This document shows, in pieces, positions 1 to 10,434 of a stretch of 64,000 nucleotides of DNA (position 1 is the first letter of the stretch; the number at the start of each line of letters is the position of its first letter). A model generated the notes under the pieces. It made no database searches. It was not told where the DNA came from and worked only from the letters and a program-made list of their open reading frames with translations. The position numbers were made by a program, and so were the translations under genes. The stretch lies in assembly GCF_000017685.1 (NCBI RefSeq), contig NC_010602.1, forward strand, positions 1,629,501 through 1,693,500. The letters run 5' to 3'. This DNA comes from Leptospira biflexa serovar Patoc strain 'Patoc 1 (Paris)'. GTDB lineage: Bacteria > Spirochaetota > Leptospiria > Leptospirales > Leptospiraceae.

Positions 1-823
1 TGGTGTCATTTGGATAGAGGAAAATCCCCCCTTTGAGTAGGTTCCGATGGAAGTCCGCGACAAGAGAACCGATGTAACGAGCTGTTTTTGGTTTTTTCCC
101 TCCTTCTATGGATTTGATTTTTTGGAGGTAGGCTTGTACTTCCGGGGACCAATAGGAGGCATTCCCTTCATTGGCGGAGTAAATATCGCCTGATTCTGGC
201 ATTTGCATATTGGGATGAGAGAGTAAAAATTCACCCACACTTGGATCGAGGGTAAAACCTGAAACTCCCTTTCCTGTCGATAAAACGAGCATGGTTGAGG
301 AACCATAAATGATGTACCCTGCACATCGTTGCAAATGCCCTTTTTGGAGGAGGTCACGTTCATTTCCTGGTTCTTTAGAGTTTGGTTCCAAACGTTGGTG
401 GATGGAGAAAATGGTCCCGATGGAAACATTGGTGTCAATATTGGAGGATCCGTCCAAGGGATCGATCGCCATCGTGTACTTACCAATATTGTAACCACCA
501 GGAATGGGGATGATGTCTTCGTGTTCTTCGCTGGCAAGGACACAGAGATGGCCACAAATTTTTAAGGATTGGTTGAAAGCGTTATCGGCGTATTGGTCCA
601 ATTTCATTTGGGTTTCCCCTTGGACATTCGTGTCTTCTGTGGCTCCGAGGATGTCATCCAAAAGGCCCGCTTTTCTCACTTCCCGACCAACAATTTTTGC
701 GGCATAAACCAAATGGCTGAGAAGGGCAGAAAATTCTCCAGATGCATGAGGGATTTTGAGTTGCTCTTCTAGGATGAATTGCGATAGAGAGATGAGTTTT
801 TTTTGTTTCGGTGTTGCGTTCAC
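1..823 (-). CDS. fbp: Fructose-1,6-bisphosphatase class I (3' end cut by window edge)
   Basis: Hydrolyses fructose-1,6-bisphosphate to fructose-6-phosphate, the committed step of gluconeogenesis, which fits a genus that grows on fatty acids. About 274 codons are visible; the reading frame stays open to base 1, so the C-terminus lies outside the window. The start is a GTG at 823-821, read as VNATPKQKKLISLSQF; the next in-frame ATG would remove about 70 residues of the conserved N-terminal domain. The metal/phosphate-binding motif AIDPLDGSSNID is intact near residue 118. Divergent from the unknown gene starting at 931, with about 107 bp between them for both promoters. Family assignment is firm; the GTG start is inferred from the lack of an alternative. 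Confidence 0.93.
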   Translation of the reverse strand, partial: MNATPKQKKLISLSQFILEEQLKIPHASGEFSALLSHLVYAAKIVGREVRKAGLLDDILGATEDTNVQGETQMKLDQYADNAFNQSLKICGHLCVLASEEHEDIIPIPGGYNIGKYTMAIDPLDGSSNIDTNVSIGTIFSIHQRLEPNSKEPGNERDLLQKGHLQRCAGYIIYGSSTMLVLSTGKGVSGFTLDPSVGEFLLSHPNMQMPESGDIYSANEGNASYWSPEVQAYLQKIKSIEGGKKPKTARYIGSLVADFHRNLLKGGIFLYPNDT

Positions 824-930
824 AGTATCCCCGAGGTTGTTTTTACTCCATTTTTGTGGTTGTGGGTAGGGAGCAAATCCTTTCTCCTTTTGAAACGAAG
901 GGCAAAAACCGATACTATCACGTAAGAGCC

Positions 931-1755
931 ATGACAGAACCAATGCACCTCAGTCCTTCTCCTTCCATGCAAATGACAGATTACCATTCCCGACGTTTGG
1001 GACTCAGTTTTGCGAGTGTCGGAGCTCGATTGGGATGGGTGTTTCTCGGCAAAGAATTGGTGTATGAATTTGGCCGGACAAGAGAAGAAGATTCGATTCG
1101 CCAATTGGTCACAAATGCCCTACCTGATTGGACCCGCACCATGGCCTTTTTAGCACCTGAGTCCCTCCATTCCTTCCAAGAAGAAGGACGGGAAATGGAA
1201 GCGTTTGTGGTCCGTTTGCCCGAGGGTGAAGTCCCTGTGTTTGTCATTCTACTATTAGAAAAGGGCCTCAGTCTTTTCCCAAGAGTTTGGGAAGATCTCT
1301 CAAACCAAGTGCTCACGTTTTGTGCGACGGGGATCTCTCTTCGGGAGAAGAACCTACTTGATTTTGAAACCATCACGGAACCCATCCGAAAACGAATGGG
1401 GAAAGCGTTCCAAGGGGATACCAAGTCAGGGGTCATCGCATTTTTCCATCTGCAAGACCTAAGTCCCTTTTTTAAACCCATGGGAGTCATCAAAAGCCAG
1501 GAAATTTTACGGGAAGTGACGGCAACCCTCCACAAAGAAACGAGGGAAAATGAATTCAATTTCCAAATGAACCCAAGGTCCTATTTTTTATTTTGCCCAG
1601 GGGAAACCTTAGATGGAGCGAACCACAGGTTTGGATCCTTGTATTTCCCTTCAAAACACTTGATTTTAGATTACAAATTGAAGATCTTCCCCATAGACAG
1701 TGAGATTTTGGCAGATGACGCCAAGTTTTCGTCGATTTTTCTTGAAAATTTCTAA
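931..1755 (+). CDS. Conserved hypothetical protein, 274 aa
   Basis: No family is recognised with confidence. The frame is open back to 811, but the ATG at 931 (MTEPMHLSPS) is preferred because the upstream extension overlaps the fbp start region and looks like random sequence. The protein has no signal peptide or membrane segment. The C-terminal 110 residues, from about VIAFFHLQDL onward, have the alternating helix/strand pattern of a nucleotidyl-cyclase-like fold, but no GGDEF signature is present, so this is only a weak impression. It is transcribed away from fbp and ends 82 bp before the rpsU start. Confidence 0.72.
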   Translation: MTEPMHLSPSPSMQMTDYHSRRLGLSFASVGARLGWVFLGKELVYEFGRTREEDSIRQLVTNALPDWTRTMAFLAPESLHSFQEEGREMEAFVVRLPEGEVPVFVILLLEKGLSLFPRVWEDLSNQVLTFCATGISLREKNLLDFETITEPIRKRMGKAFQGDTKSGVIAFFHLQDLSPFFKPMGVIKSQEILREVTATLHKETRENEFNFQMNPRSYFLFCPGETLDGANHRFGSLYFPSKHLILDYKLKIFPIDSEILADDAKFSSIFLENF

Positions 1756-1773
1756 AAGCATTTTTACGCCGAA

Positions 1774-1803
1774 TTGACAAAATAGGGCGGTTCACGATAC
1801 CGT
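1774..1803 (+). promoter_or_regulatory. Candidate sigma-70 promoter of the rpsU-dnaG-rpoD operon
   Basis: A perfect -35 hexamer TTGACA at 1774-1779 is followed, after 18 bp, by TACCGT at 1798-1803, a weak -10. Transcription would begin near 1810, giving a leader of about 30 nt before the rpsU ribosome-binding site AAAAGGA at 1824-1830. The call rests on the box match and position only. Confidence 0.5.
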
Positions 1804-1837
1804 CAAAACTAGACCATTTTTACAAAAGGACAGTTGT

Positions 1838-2062
1838 TTGTCTATGACCCCACAAGTAGGGATTTATTTAAAAGAAGGGGAATCAATCGAGGCGGCGCTT
1901 CGTAGATTCAAAAGAGATTGTGCAAATGCTGGTATCATGAGCGAAATCAAACGCCGTGAATACTTTGAAAAACCTAGCGTGATTAAGAAAAAAGCAGTCG
2001 AAGCTGCCAAACGCAAAAGAGACAAAAAGAAAAGATTATTCGCTAAAAAAGATAAACTTTAA
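1838..2062 (+). CDS. rpsU: 30S ribosomal protein S21
   Basis: Small basic protein of the 30S subunit, close to the anti-Shine-Dalgarno end of 16S rRNA and needed for initiation on natural mRNAs. The core GESIEAALRRFKRDC and the Lys/Arg-rich tail KKKAVEAAKRKRDKKKR are typical of S21. Two starts are possible: TTG at 1838 (7 nt after AAAAGGA) and ATG at 1844 (13 nt after it). The spacing favours TTG, the codon favours ATG; the difference is two residues. First gene of the classical rpsU-dnaG-rpoD macromolecular-synthesis operon. Confidence 0.95.
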   Translation: MSMTPQVGIYLKEGESIEAALRRFKRDCANAGIMSEIKRREYFEKPSVIKKKAVEAAKRKRDKKKRLFAKKDKL

Positions 2063-2081
2063 TTTTTAAGCCGGTTTTCCA

Positions 2082-2537
2082 ATGACCCTGCAAGAGACGA
2101 TTAGTAGCGATCTAAAAACGGCCTTAAAAGCCAAGGATGAAATAGTCCTTGGTACTTTGCGCCTTATCAAAGCAGAAATTCAATATGAATTAACGAAAAC
2201 CGGTGCTTCTGAACTCACAGATACTGCCGTGATGCAGATTTTAAAAATCAATTACAAACGCAGAAAGGATACCGCTTTGGAGTATGACAAAGCGAATCGT
2301 CCTGATCTGTCGAGTAAGGAACTGGAAGAAGCAGAAATCATCGTTCGTTATATTCCGAAAGAAGTCTCCGAAGAGGAAATAGGAAAGGCAACAGAAGAGG
2401 CCATCCTAGAACTCAATGCAGCGGGACCTCAGGATATGGGAAAGGTGATGGGTAAAGTAATGGCAAAATTTAAAGGACAAAATATAGACGGCTCCAAGGT
2501 ATCCTCCCTCGTTAAACAAGCACTTAGCGCCCGTTAA
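2082..2537 (+). CDS. yqeY: GatB/YqeY domain-containing protein
   Basis: A 151-residue stand-alone YqeY-family protein, related to the C-terminal tail domain of the GatB subunit of tRNA-dependent amidotransferase. The N-terminus (LKTALKAKDEIVLGTLRLIKAEI) and the C-terminal DMGKVMGKVMAKFKGQ are the conserved family segments. Its function in bacteria is not settled; a role in tRNA interaction is assumed from the GatB homology. It sits between rpsU (19 bp upstream) and dnaG (12 bp downstream), an insertion into the operon seen in many bacteria, so co-transcription is very likely. Confidence 0.9.
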   Translation: MTLQETISSDLKTALKAKDEIVLGTLRLIKAEIQYELTKTGASELTDTAVMQILKINYKRRKDTALEYDKANRPDLSSKELEEAEIIVRYIPKEVSEEEIGKATEEAILELNAAGPQDMGKVMGKVMAKFKGQNIDGSKVSSLVKQALSAR

Positions 2538-2549
2538 AATAACCAAACT

Positions 2550-4361
2550 GTGAATCCTTACCAAAGTTTTAAAGAAAGAGTTCGCAGAGAAGTCTCCATT
2601 GACTCCTACATCAACCGATTTGTTCCGTTACGCCGAATGGGTAGAAATCTCGTTGGCATATGCCCTTTTCATAATGAAAAAACCCCATCATTCAATGTAA
2701 ACCCAGAAGGTGGATTTTACCACTGTTTTGGATGTAAGGCATCGGGTGATTTATTCCGCTTTGTGATGGATTACCAAAAAGTGGATTTTTTAAAATCTCT
2801 GGAAGTCCTCTCTGAATATTCAGGCATTCCACTCGTGGAAAGAACCAAAGAAGAAGAAGAGTCGGAACGAAAAAAAGAAGCACTTTATCAAATTTCACAA
2901 AAAGCACTCGAATACTTTCAAAAAAATCTAAATACAACTGCCGGTGAACTTGCGTTAAAGTATTTAGAATCACGTGGTATGTATGCCGAAGACCTAAAGG
3001 TTTTTAAGATTGGATTTGGACTTCCTGGATTTGGAAATTTACGAAGCGAGTTGTTCAAAACAGATGCGGAAGTGAAGTTAGGAGAACAGTTGGGTCTACT
3101 CAAACGACAGGACCAAAACAAAGATCCTTATGATTTTTTTCGCAACCGGATCATGTTCCCTGTGATTGATCCAAGAGGAAGAGTGGTTGCCTTTTCGGGA
3201 CGTATCTTAGGTGAATCGGAAGAAGCCAAATACATCAATAGCCCAAACTCACTCATTTACGACAAAAGCCGTACGTTTTATAATTTAAATTTAGCCCAAG
3301 ACAGCATACGCAAAACACGAGAAGCTGTCATCGTGGAAGGTGTTTTCGACGCCATTGGTCTCTTTCGCAAAGGAATTGAATTTGTCGTCGCACCTCTTGG
3401 TACTGGCTTCACAGAAGGCCATGTTCGGATTTTAAAAAACATGGCAGACAAAGTGTATCTGATGATGGATTCCGATAAAGCTGGAACCAAAGGTGCCTTT
3501 CGTGCCGTAAACCTTCTCTCCAAGGAAGGAGTTGTGGTAAAAGTTTGCCATATCCCCGAAGGCAAAGACCCATTTGATTATTCCCTCCATCATAACAAAC
3601 AGGAAATCCGAGAATTACTGGAAGGTGCCTCTCCCGCTTCTCAATTTATGATCCGAGAGATCCTCGCTGGGGCAGGTCCGACTTCCCTTGCAGAAGAAAA
3701 ACAAGCAGGAGTGAAAAAACTCTTTGAATTCTTAAAACCAATGGAGAAGGAAACGGACAAACAGGTCTATTTAGAAGAGGGAGCTCGCCAACTGGGACTC
3801 TCATTTTCTTCTCTTTTTCAGGACTTTCGTGGGAAACCAGGTGTAACTTCGACCCCTTCCGTTGTCGATACTAAGAAAGACCGCACGCCACAGAAACCGG
3901 GGAAACCATCTCCTGTTCTTGTCTGTGAGCGGAAGATGATAGCCATGCTCATTCAAAACTTAGAACTTTTTAGTTTTGCTGATGACTTACTTTCACTTGA
4001 GTTTCGTGATGAGGTGTCTGCCTTTTTTTGGGACTATTTATATACAAAGTATTTGCAGAATGAGAACCTAACAGCTGCAGAAATTCTTTCGAGGGAAGAA
4101 ATTCCTTCGGAATACCTGGGAATGATTGCTGAACATTTTTCGGCCGATGTATCAGTGACCCCAGCTACATTTAGAGCGATGTTTCTTTACCATGCGGATT
4201 TGTTGGATGACGCACGGATGGAAGAACTTGTGAAAGAAATGGCGAAACCTGACTTAACGATTGAAGAGAAGAACAATCTTTTGTCAGAACTTTCACTTTT
4301 AAAAAGTGAAAAAAATAAGAGATCCGTGTATCTCCGAACGATCCAAACGTTAGAAGTCTAA
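2550..4361 (+). CDS. dnaG: DNA primase
   Basis: Synthesises RNA primers for Okazaki fragments and replication restart. 603 aa, a normal length. Domains in order: an N-terminal CHC2 zinc-binding domain with Cys38, His41, Cys59 and Cys62; a TOPRIM catalytic core with the conserved acidic motif [12 protein letters not shown] near residue 260 and [11 protein letters not shown] near 305; then a C-terminal helicase-interaction region from about residue 450. The start is a GTG ([15 protein letters not shown]), which keeps the expected spacing to the zinc domain. It follows yqeY by 12 bp and precedes rpoD by 16 bp. Confidence 0.97.
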   Translation: MNPYQSFKERVRREVSIDSYINRFVPLRRMGRNLVGICPFHNEKTPSFNVNPEGGFYHCFGCKASGDLFRFVMDYQKVDFLKSLEVLSEYSGIPLVERTKEEEESERKKEALYQISQKALEYFQKNLNTTAGELALKYLESRGMYAEDLKVFKIGFGLPGFGNLRSELFKTDAEVKLGEQLGLLKRQDQNKDPYDFFRNRIMFPVIDPRGRVVAFSGRILGESEEAKYINSPNSLIYDKSRTFYNLNLAQDSIRKTREAVIVEGVFDAIGLFRKGIEFVVAPLGTGFTEGHVRILKNMADKVYLMMDSDKAGTKGAFRAVNLLSKEGVVVKVCHIPEGKDPFDYSLHHNKQEIRELLEGASPASQFMIREILAGAGPTSLAEEKQAGVKKLFEFLKPMEKETDKQVYLEEGARQLGLSFSSLFQDFRGKPGVTSTPSVVDTKKDRTPQKPGKPSPVLVCERKMIAMLIQNLELFSFADDLLSLEFRDEVSAFFWDYLYTKYLQNENLTAAEILSREEIPSEYLGMIAEHFSADVSVTPATFRAMFLYHADLLDDARMEELVKEMAKPDLTIEEKNNLLSELSLLKSEKNKRSVYLRTIQTLEV

Positions 4362-4377
4362 AGAGGATATAGGTAGA

Positions 4378-6150
4378 ATGGAAAATCTAGCAAGCCTACC
4401 AGAAGTACAAAAGATCATCTCGATCGGAAAAGCGAATCGAGAAGTATCTTATGATGAGATCAATGAAATACTACCGGATAAAATTCTAAATTCCGAAAAG
4501 ATTGATGATGTCTTCACCTTGTTACACGAGATGGGGATTGAAATTGTCGAAGAATATTCTAAAAAATCTTTAGAAGAATCAAGTAGCCTCACGACTACCA
4601 AAGAAGAAACGACAAAAGAAACAAAAGAAAAACCGGCACGTAAAAAAAGAGAGTCCAGTGTTTCTTCTAGTTCTGAAGATCCCATTCGTCTTTATTTAAA
4701 AGAGATTGGTAAAGTTTCCCTTATCTCTGGTGAAACAGAGGTATTCCTTGCCAAACGGATTGAGAAGGGTGAAAAGATCATTGAAGAAACGATCTTAAGT
4801 TCCTCCATCCTTCGTCAAAACTTTGCCAAACTGATTCCAAAAATTAAGTCCAAAAAAATCAAAGTTTATGACTTGGTGAAAGTGGACAAAATGTACGCAC
4901 TCAACCAAGAGCAAGCGGACAAATTGGAAAAAGTATTTTTTGAGAATATGGAACTCATCCAACAAGATGAGAAGGTCCTAAACGAATCCACAAACCGCAT
5001 TCGTAAGTATTCGGAAAATTCTAAGAAGTTCAAAGAACTCAAAGAAAAAATCGATTTATCCACTGGAAAAATTGATGAAGCCATTCGTAAAATTGGTGTT
5101 TCCCAAAAAGAAATCCAAAAGATCTCTCAAAAGATCAAATCAATGGTTTTCCGTGTTAAGGAAATCGAAAAACACTTCTTAAAAATCAAAGCCAAATACG
5201 GCCACGATGTTCGTGAAATCAAAGCTCTCAACCGTTTCATCGAAAAGAATGAAAACCTAGATGAAATCGAAAAGATGATGGGTTGTGACATTGATGAAGT
5301 GAGAGAAGTCATCAAAGACATCCGCAATAATGAAAGAAAACTCCGACGTATGGAGCAGGAAGCGGGTTCTCCTGTTGGGGAGATCAAAGATTGGGGTGAA
5401 AAGATCATCAAAGGGGAAAGGGAAATTGCACAAGCCAAAAGAGAACTTGTACGAGCTAACCTTCGTTTGGTGGTATCGATTGCGAAACGATACGCTAACC
5501 GCGGTATGCATTTCTTTGACTTAATCCAAGAAGGAAACATCGGTCTCATTCGTGCGGTCGATAAATTCGAATACAAAAAAGGGTATAAGTTTTCCACTTA
5601 CGCCACTTGGTGGATCAGACAAGCCATCACTCGTGCGATCTCTGACCAAGCAAGGACCATTCGTGTACCGGTTCACATGATCGAACAAGTGAACAAAGTG
5701 ATCCGGGAAACACGTCTCTTTGTCCAAGAGTTTGGCCGTGACCCATCCAATGATGAAATTGCCGAACGACTCGGTTGGCCAGTGCAGAAAGTAAAGGCTG
5801 TGAAAAACGTGGCCCGCGAACCAATTTCACTCGAGATCCCTGTGGGTTCGGAAGAAGATTCGGAACTCGGAGATTTTATTGAAGACAAAGAAGTGATCTC
5901 GCCACTCAACTCTGCCGCATCCTCGATCCTCTCTGAACAGATACGCCAAGTGTTACAAACACTGCCTGCTCGGGAACAAAAAGTGATTCGGATGCGATTT
6001 GGCTTGGATGATGGGTATGCACAAACACTTGAAGAAGTAGGTTACCAATTTAAGGTAACTCGTGAGAGGATTCGTCAGATCGAAGCAAAAGCACTTCGTA
6101 GACTCCGACACCCAAGTCGTTCCAAAAAATTGAAAGACTATATCGACTAA
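4378..6150 (+). CDS. rpoD: RNA polymerase primary sigma factor (sigma-70)
   Basis: Housekeeping sigma factor, 590 aa. Residues 1-60 match a region 1.1 domain; a Lys/Glu/Ser-rich linker (about 60-98) leads to region 1.2 ([19 protein letters not shown]). A long helical non-conserved region occupies about 120-340. Region 2 carries [17 protein letters not shown] and [15 protein letters not shown] near 380-420, the -10 recognition and melting surface, and region 4.2 ends with [19 protein letters not shown]. Last core gene of the rpsU-yqeY-dnaG-rpoD operon. AACAAATTTGTT followed by a T-run just after the stop (6151-6166) is a weak candidate terminator. Confidence 0.97.
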   Translation: MENLASLPEVQKIISIGKANREVSYDEINEILPDKILNSEKIDDVFTLLHEMGIEIVEEYSKKSLEESSSLTTTKEETTKETKEKPARKKRESSVSSSSEDPIRLYLKEIGKVSLISGETEVFLAKRIEKGEKIIEETILSSSILRQNFAKLIPKIKSKKIKVYDLVKVDKMYALNQEQADKLEKVFFENMELIQQDEKVLNESTNRIRKYSENSKKFKELKEKIDLSTGKIDEAIRKIGVSQKEIQKISQKIKSMVFRVKEIEKHFLKIKAKYGHDVREIKALNRFIEKNENLDEIEKMMGCDIDEVREVIKDIRNNERKLRRMEQEAGSPVGEIKDWGEKIIKGEREIAQAKRELVRANLRLVVSIAKRYANRGMHFFDLIQEGNIGLIRAVDKFEYKKGYKFSTYATWWIRQAITRAISDQARTIRVPVHMIEQVNKVIRETRLFVQEFGRDPSNDEIAERLGWPVQKVKAVKNVAREPISLEIPVGSEEDSELGDFIEDKEVISPLNSAASSILSEQIRQVLQTLPAREQKVIRMRFGLDDGYAQTLEEVGYQFKVTRERIRQIEAKALRRLRHPSRSKKLKDYID

Positions 6151-6295
6151 AACAAATTTGTTTTTTACTTGATTGGACTTTCGAAGAGATTCATGGTTTG
6201 GAAAATCCATGGATCTCTTTTTATTTTGCCATCATACCTCTATTCCTTTGAAATCGTATCAAATTCTTTCCCGTTACCCAAAGGTTCGTTTCCCT

Positions 6296-7378
6296 TTGAA
6301 AGGTTCTTTTCGATTCTCTCCAATCAAACATTTCCTTTGTTTCTGTATCCTCTTGGTTTCAGTCTCCTTTACTTTTCATTGCAAACGATCAGAAACACAA
6401 TTGGATTATGAACGAACACAAAGTGTGGGCCAAGTGAGTCCAGAAGAACCTTGGCGCTTCAGTCCAGAATTTGCTTTGGATGATAAGTATGGGACAGCAT
6501 TTTGCGCGAATGCAAAAGAAGTGGGCTCTGGTTTTACCATTTTTTTATCAAACAATACTCAATTCACAGCATTGCAACTGTTAAATGGCTTTCATCGTGG
6601 CGTGAATGATCTAAAAAATAATGATTCTATCAAAAAACTTCGGGTCTCGTCCTTTTGGATGGAGAAAAACGATTCCAAAAGTAAACTAAAAGAAGACCGC
6701 ACCAAGGATTTTACACTTTCAAAAGCAAAATTTGGAAAACAAGGGTTACAAGTCATTGATTTGGATGCCACATTTGAAGGCAATGTCATCCGTTTTGAAA
6801 TATTAGAAACCTATGGACTTGGAAATACGGGTCGCGTTTGTTTATCAGAAGTCCGTTTGGGGGAAGTGAAAAAAGAAGGATTTGTCCCAAACCCTTGGGT
6901 ATCCTTTGATAAAATCAAACGTACGATTGCAGACTTTGGAAAGGCAGAACGCCATGCTTATGGTTTTAAACAATTGGTATTGGCAAATGAAAAAGGGAAT
7001 ATTTTATTTTATGACCAAGGGACCGTGCTTCCTGTATTTTTTAAACCGGACCAAACCTTTAGTTTTTCCGAAATGTATGGAGAGGGTGATCCTACTAGTT
7101 TTTTACCATCCATCATCGGAACATACACCATCTTACAGTCAACAGACGAGGGTTTGGAATTAAACCTCAGTTATTTTGATTTAGGTGGGATCGAACGGAA
7201 TATTTCTTGGGTCTTCAAACGTGCTGAGGTCGGCGATGAAGATTACGAAAATTTCAAAACCAAGCTGGGTACTAAATTTTCGGAAGTCTACCAACCCAAA
7301 ACCCATTTCCTGTTTGTTTTGAAGGAAAAAGAAACGGGTCGGACATTTTACCATTACGAACTAGCAATTCCGAAATAG
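6296..7378 (+). CDS. Probable lipoprotein with a discoidin / NADase-type glycan-binding-like domain
   Basis: The frame is open from a TTG at 6173, but a TTG at 6296, 11 nt after AAAGG, gives a compact signal sequence (SPIKHFLCFCILLVSVSFTF) ending in a Cys, HCKRSETQ, like relaxed spirochetal lipoprotein signals. An ATG at 6209 is another candidate. The mature part opens with PWRFSPEFALDDKYGTAFCANAK, then SGFTIFLSNNTQFTALQLLNGF and LRVSSFW. This is the pattern of the discoidin-like NADase-type glycan-binding domain found on exported proteins of Leptospira (from memory, not a search). The second half is of unknown function. It follows rpoD by 145 bp; lipidation and ligand are inferred. Confidence 0.7.
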   Translation: MKGSFRFSPIKHFLCFCILLVSVSFTFHCKRSETQLDYERTQSVGQVSPEEPWRFSPEFALDDKYGTAFCANAKEVGSGFTIFLSNNTQFTALQLLNGFHRGVNDLKNNDSIKKLRVSSFWMEKNDSKSKLKEDRTKDFTLSKAKFGKQGLQVIDLDATFEGNVIRFEILETYGLGNTGRVCLSEVRLGEVKKEGFVPNPWVSFDKIKRTIADFGKAERHAYGFKQLVLANEKGNILFYDQGTVLPVFFKPDQTFSFSEMYGEGDPTSFLPSIIGTYTILQSTDEGLELNLSYFDLGGIERNISWVFKRAEVGDEDYENFKTKLGTKFSEVYQPKTHFLFVLKEKETGRTFYHYELAIPK

Positions 7379-7431
7379 GTTTGGTGCAGAATAAAAAATA
7401 TCTACACCTTGCATTTTTCGCAGAATCAACG

Positions 7432-9039
7432 TTAAGCGATTGTTTTCTTTAAATCCTTAATGTGTTTTAGAAGTTCGTTTAGAGACGATTTTTTCTCTGT
7501 TTCCTTCCAGCCAAGTTCTTTGGCAAGGATGTTGTTTGTTTGCATTGCAAGTGATTCTGCTAAGTTTAAATCCAAAAAGAGGATCCTCCACCGTCTCGCC
7601 ATTACATCGGAAAGGGAAAGTGCAAATTCCTTTTTCACAAAATGTTTGATCTCTTCTGCAAAGTAACCACTGCCTTTTTTGATTTCCTTTGGTTTTTTGC
7701 CAAGGATGAGTGGAACTTCTCCGCCATAAGCATCGCTCAAACGAACCGCTGTTTCATATGGGAGGTCATACATAGTTTGGATTTTGGCTACTAAGTGTTT
7801 GCTATAACCGTCAGCTCCCGGGAAGGCAAAACTTGCCGTAAAACATTTCATTTTAGAAGTTAGGTTACCAACAGAGATCAATTTGTCGGTTAGGTCTTCT
7901 GCCATCTTCCGAAATGTAGACCATTTCCCACCAGACATCGTCACAAGTCCTGAGTCGGAGACAAGGATGGCTTCTTCTCTTGAGATGGATTTTGTATCTT
8001 TTTTGTCACCTGTCGAGATGAGTGGTCGTAACCCGCTAAACACAGATTCGATGTCTGCTTTGGTTAATTTGGTATCCAAATATTCATTTCCAGTTTTTAA
8101 CAAAAATTCCACTTCCGATTGTAAGGGAAGGGGTTCATCATCGATTTTTTGGATGGGAGTATCGGTAGTTCCCAGTAATACTTTTCCTTCCCAAGGGATG
8201 ACAAACACCACTCGGCCATCAGCCGTTTTGGGAATGATCATCGCCGTGCGGCATGGTAATTTTTCTTTGTCAAAGACTAAGTGGATGCCTTGGCTTGGAG
8301 CAAGGACATTTTCTGCTTTGGGATCATCCAATTTGCGTAGGGAATCAATCCAAACCCCCGTTGTGTTTGCGACTACTTTGGCTTTGATGGAAACTACTTT
8401 TTTGGTGATGGCATCTTTAGCCGTCACACCAATGATCTTACCGTTGGCATCTTTTAAAAAGTTTGTCACTTCGATCCTCGAGACCACATCCGCACCATTT
8501 TCTTTTGCGGCACGAACGGTTGTTACATTGAGCCTTGCGTCATTGAACTGGGCATCATAATAGGATATCCCACCCTTTAGGTTTTGTTTTTTTAAAGAGG
8601 CAAAATAATCAAGGGCAGTTGCTTTCGAGATTCTTTCATGGCCAGGGACGATGGACTTTCCTGCGAGTAGGTCATACATCGTGAGACCAATGGAATAAAA
8701 TGGTTTTTCCCACCAAACATAGGTAGGTAGTACAAATTGGAGAGGTTTGACGAGGTGGGGAGCATTGATGAGAAGGCGCTTTCTTTCGGATAAAGCTTCA
8801 TAAATCAATTTGAAATGGAACTGGGCAAGGTAACGAACCCCACCATGGATGAGTTTTGTGGAACGTGAACTAGTCCCTTGCGAGAAGTCCGCTTTTTCGA
8901 GAAGGGCTACTTTGTACCCGCGTAGGCTCGCATCGAGGGCCGTGCCGGAACCTGTGGCACCACCACCCAAAATCAAAATATCATATTGGGTAGATTCTAA
9001 CTGTTTCAGTGTTTGTTTTCTTTCATCTAAATGGTTCAT
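7432..9039 (-). CDS. glpD: Glycerol-3-phosphate dehydrogenase/oxidase, FAD-dependent
   Basis: Oxidises glycerol-3-phosphate to dihydroxyacetone phosphate, passing electrons to the quinone pool at the membrane. 535 aa. The N-terminal dinucleotide-binding motif DILILGGGATGSGTALDA (Gly25, Gly27, Gly30) and the following LLEKADFSQGTSSRSTKLIHGG are diagnostic of the GlpD/GlpO family; the C-terminal helical domain is present. The gene stands alone, divergent from tyrS. No glpK or glpF is visible here, so the substrate may come from lipid turnover. A good promoter lies just upstream at 9069-9097. Confidence 0.95.
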   Translation of the reverse strand: MNHLDERKQTLKQLESTQYDILILGGGATGSGTALDASLRGYKVALLEKADFSQGTSSRSTKLIHGGVRYLAQFHFKLIYEALSERKRLLINAPHLVKPLQFVLPTYVWWEKPFYSIGLTMYDLLAGKSIVPGHERISKATALDYFASLKKQNLKGGISYYDAQFNDARLNVTTVRAAKENGADVVSRIEVTNFLKDANGKIIGVTAKDAITKKVVSIKAKVVANTTGVWIDSLRKLDDPKAENVLAPSQGIHLVFDKEKLPCRTAMIIPKTADGRVVFVIPWEGKVLLGTTDTPIQKIDDEPLPLQSEVEFLLKTGNEYLDTKLTKADIESVFSGLRPLISTGDKKDTKSISREEAILVSDSGLVTMSGGKWSTFRKMAEDLTDKLISVGNLTSKMKCFTASFAFPGADGYSKHLVAKIQTMYDLPYETAVRLSDAYGGEVPLILGKKPKEIKKGSGYFAEEIKHFVKKEFALSLSDVMARRWRILFLDLNLAESLAMQTNNILAKELGWKETEKKSSLNELLKHIKDLKKTIA

Positions 9040-9068
9040 AAGGGTTTTTACGTACTTTGGTGGTTGCC

Positions 9069-9097
9069 TATAGAGATTCTAAGGTTAGTGTTGTCAA
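9069..9097 (-). promoter_or_regulatory. Candidate sigma-70 promoter of glpD
   Basis: Read on the minus strand, TTGACA (9097-9092) is followed after 17 bp by TCTATA (9074-9069), or after 18 bp by CTATAG. The start of transcription would fall about 20-25 nt upstream of the glpD ATG. The box lies in the 97-bp gap shared with the divergent tyrS gene. Confidence 0.5.
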
Positions 9098-9136
9098 AAG
9101 TCACCTTTTCTACCATCGAAAATTTTTGAAATTGTT

Positions 9137-10363
9137 ATGAAAACTGAAATAGAATTGAACCAAGAATTAGAAACCATCCGCCGTGGCACAGTCGAGATCA
9201 TCAGTGAAGCGGAACTGTTAGAAAAAATCAAATCCAAACCTTCCCTTACCATCAAGGCTGGTTTTGATCCCACAGCACCTGATTTGCACTTGGGCCATTT
9301 TGTCCTGCTTCGAAAATTAAAACACTTCCAAGACCTGGGGCATGAAGTCTGTTTTATGCTTGGTGATTTTACTGCCATGATCGGGGATCCAACGGGAAAG
9401 TCCGAAACAAGAAAACGTTTGTCCAAAGAAGAAGTTTTGGAAAATTCCAAAACCTACCAATCCCAAGTATTTAAAATCTTAGATCCTCAAAAAATCAAAA
9501 TCCTCTATAACTCTCATTGGTGTTCCGAACTCAAATTTGAAGACGTCCTTGTCCTTACCTCCAAGTACACGGTTTCAAGGATGCTCGAAAGAGATGACTT
9601 TACGAAACGTCACAAAGCGGGAACTCCCATTTCGATGATTGAATTTTTATACCCCCTTGTACAAGGGTATGATTCCGTTGCCATGAAATCGGATGTCGAA
9701 CTCGGAGGAACGGATCAAAAATTCAATATGTTAGTTGGCCGCGACTTACAGAGAGAATACGGTCAAAAGCCACAGGCTGTCATCACCTTACCACTGCTCG
9801 TGGGTCTTGATGGTGTGAAAAAAATGTCCAAGTCACTTGGCAACTATGTAGGGATCATTGAAAAACCCATCGATATGTATGGGAAAATCATGTCGATCTC
9901 GGATGATTTGATGTGGAATTATTTTGAACTTCTCACAGACCTCCCTTTGGCGGAAGTAGAAACAAAAAAAGAGGGAATTCGCACGAAGGCCCTCCATCCA
10001 AAAGAGGTGAAAACGGAATTGGCACTTCTCATCATGGACCAACTCCATCCCAAGGAAGACAATCGAAAAGCAGTGGAAGAGTGGACGGCCATCCACAATA
10101 CCAAAAACCGAGCCTTACCGGATGAAATTCCAACTGAAACCCTAGACCCGTCGTATTTTGCAGAAAAACCGCCACTCCTTGTCTATGTTTTGTCCCAACT
10201 CAAGTTCATCCCGAGTGTTTCGGAGGGGAGACGGCTCATCCAGGCAGGGGGATTGTATTTGGACGAGGAGAAAATTACGGACTCGAGCCTCGCTCTGGAA
10301 CCAGGGAAAGAATACCTCATCCGCCAAGGGAAGAAAGGTAAATTTTTAAAGATCAAATCCTAA
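9137..10363 (+). CDS. tyrS: Tyrosyl-tRNA synthetase
   Basis: Charges tRNA-Tyr with tyrosine. 408 aa, class Ic synthetase. The HIGH-like motif appears as HLGH in [11 protein letters not shown] near residue 50 and the KMSKS loop is exact at about 228-232 ([13 protein letters not shown]). The tyrosine pocket segment [22 protein letters not shown] is intact. The last 60 residues form an S4-like RNA-binding domain ([19 protein letters not shown]). It resembles the TyrZ/long-type bacterial subgroup rather than the E. coli form. Divergent from glpD; the next gene begins 71 bp downstream. Confidence 0.97.
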   Translation: MKTEIELNQELETIRRGTVEIISEAELLEKIKSKPSLTIKAGFDPTAPDLHLGHFVLLRKLKHFQDLGHEVCFMLGDFTAMIGDPTGKSETRKRLSKEEVLENSKTYQSQVFKILDPQKIKILYNSHWCSELKFEDVLVLTSKYTVSRMLERDDFTKRHKAGTPISMIEFLYPLVQGYDSVAMKSDVELGGTDQKFNMLVGRDLQREYGQKPQAVITLPLLVGLDGVKKMSKSLGNYVGIIEKPIDMYGKIMSISDDLMWNYFELLTDLPLAEVETKKEGIRTKALHPKEVKTELALLIMDQLHPKEDNRKAVEEWTAIHNTKNRALPDEIPTETLDPSYFAEKPPLLVYVLSQLKFIPSVSEGRRLIQAGGLYLDEEKITDSSLALEPGKEYLIRQGKKGKFLKIKS

Positions 10364-10434
10364 AGGATGAGAGAGACGAGTGTAGAACCTTAAGTCCCTT
10401 TCCGATAATCGATACTAAGGAAACCCATACCTAA

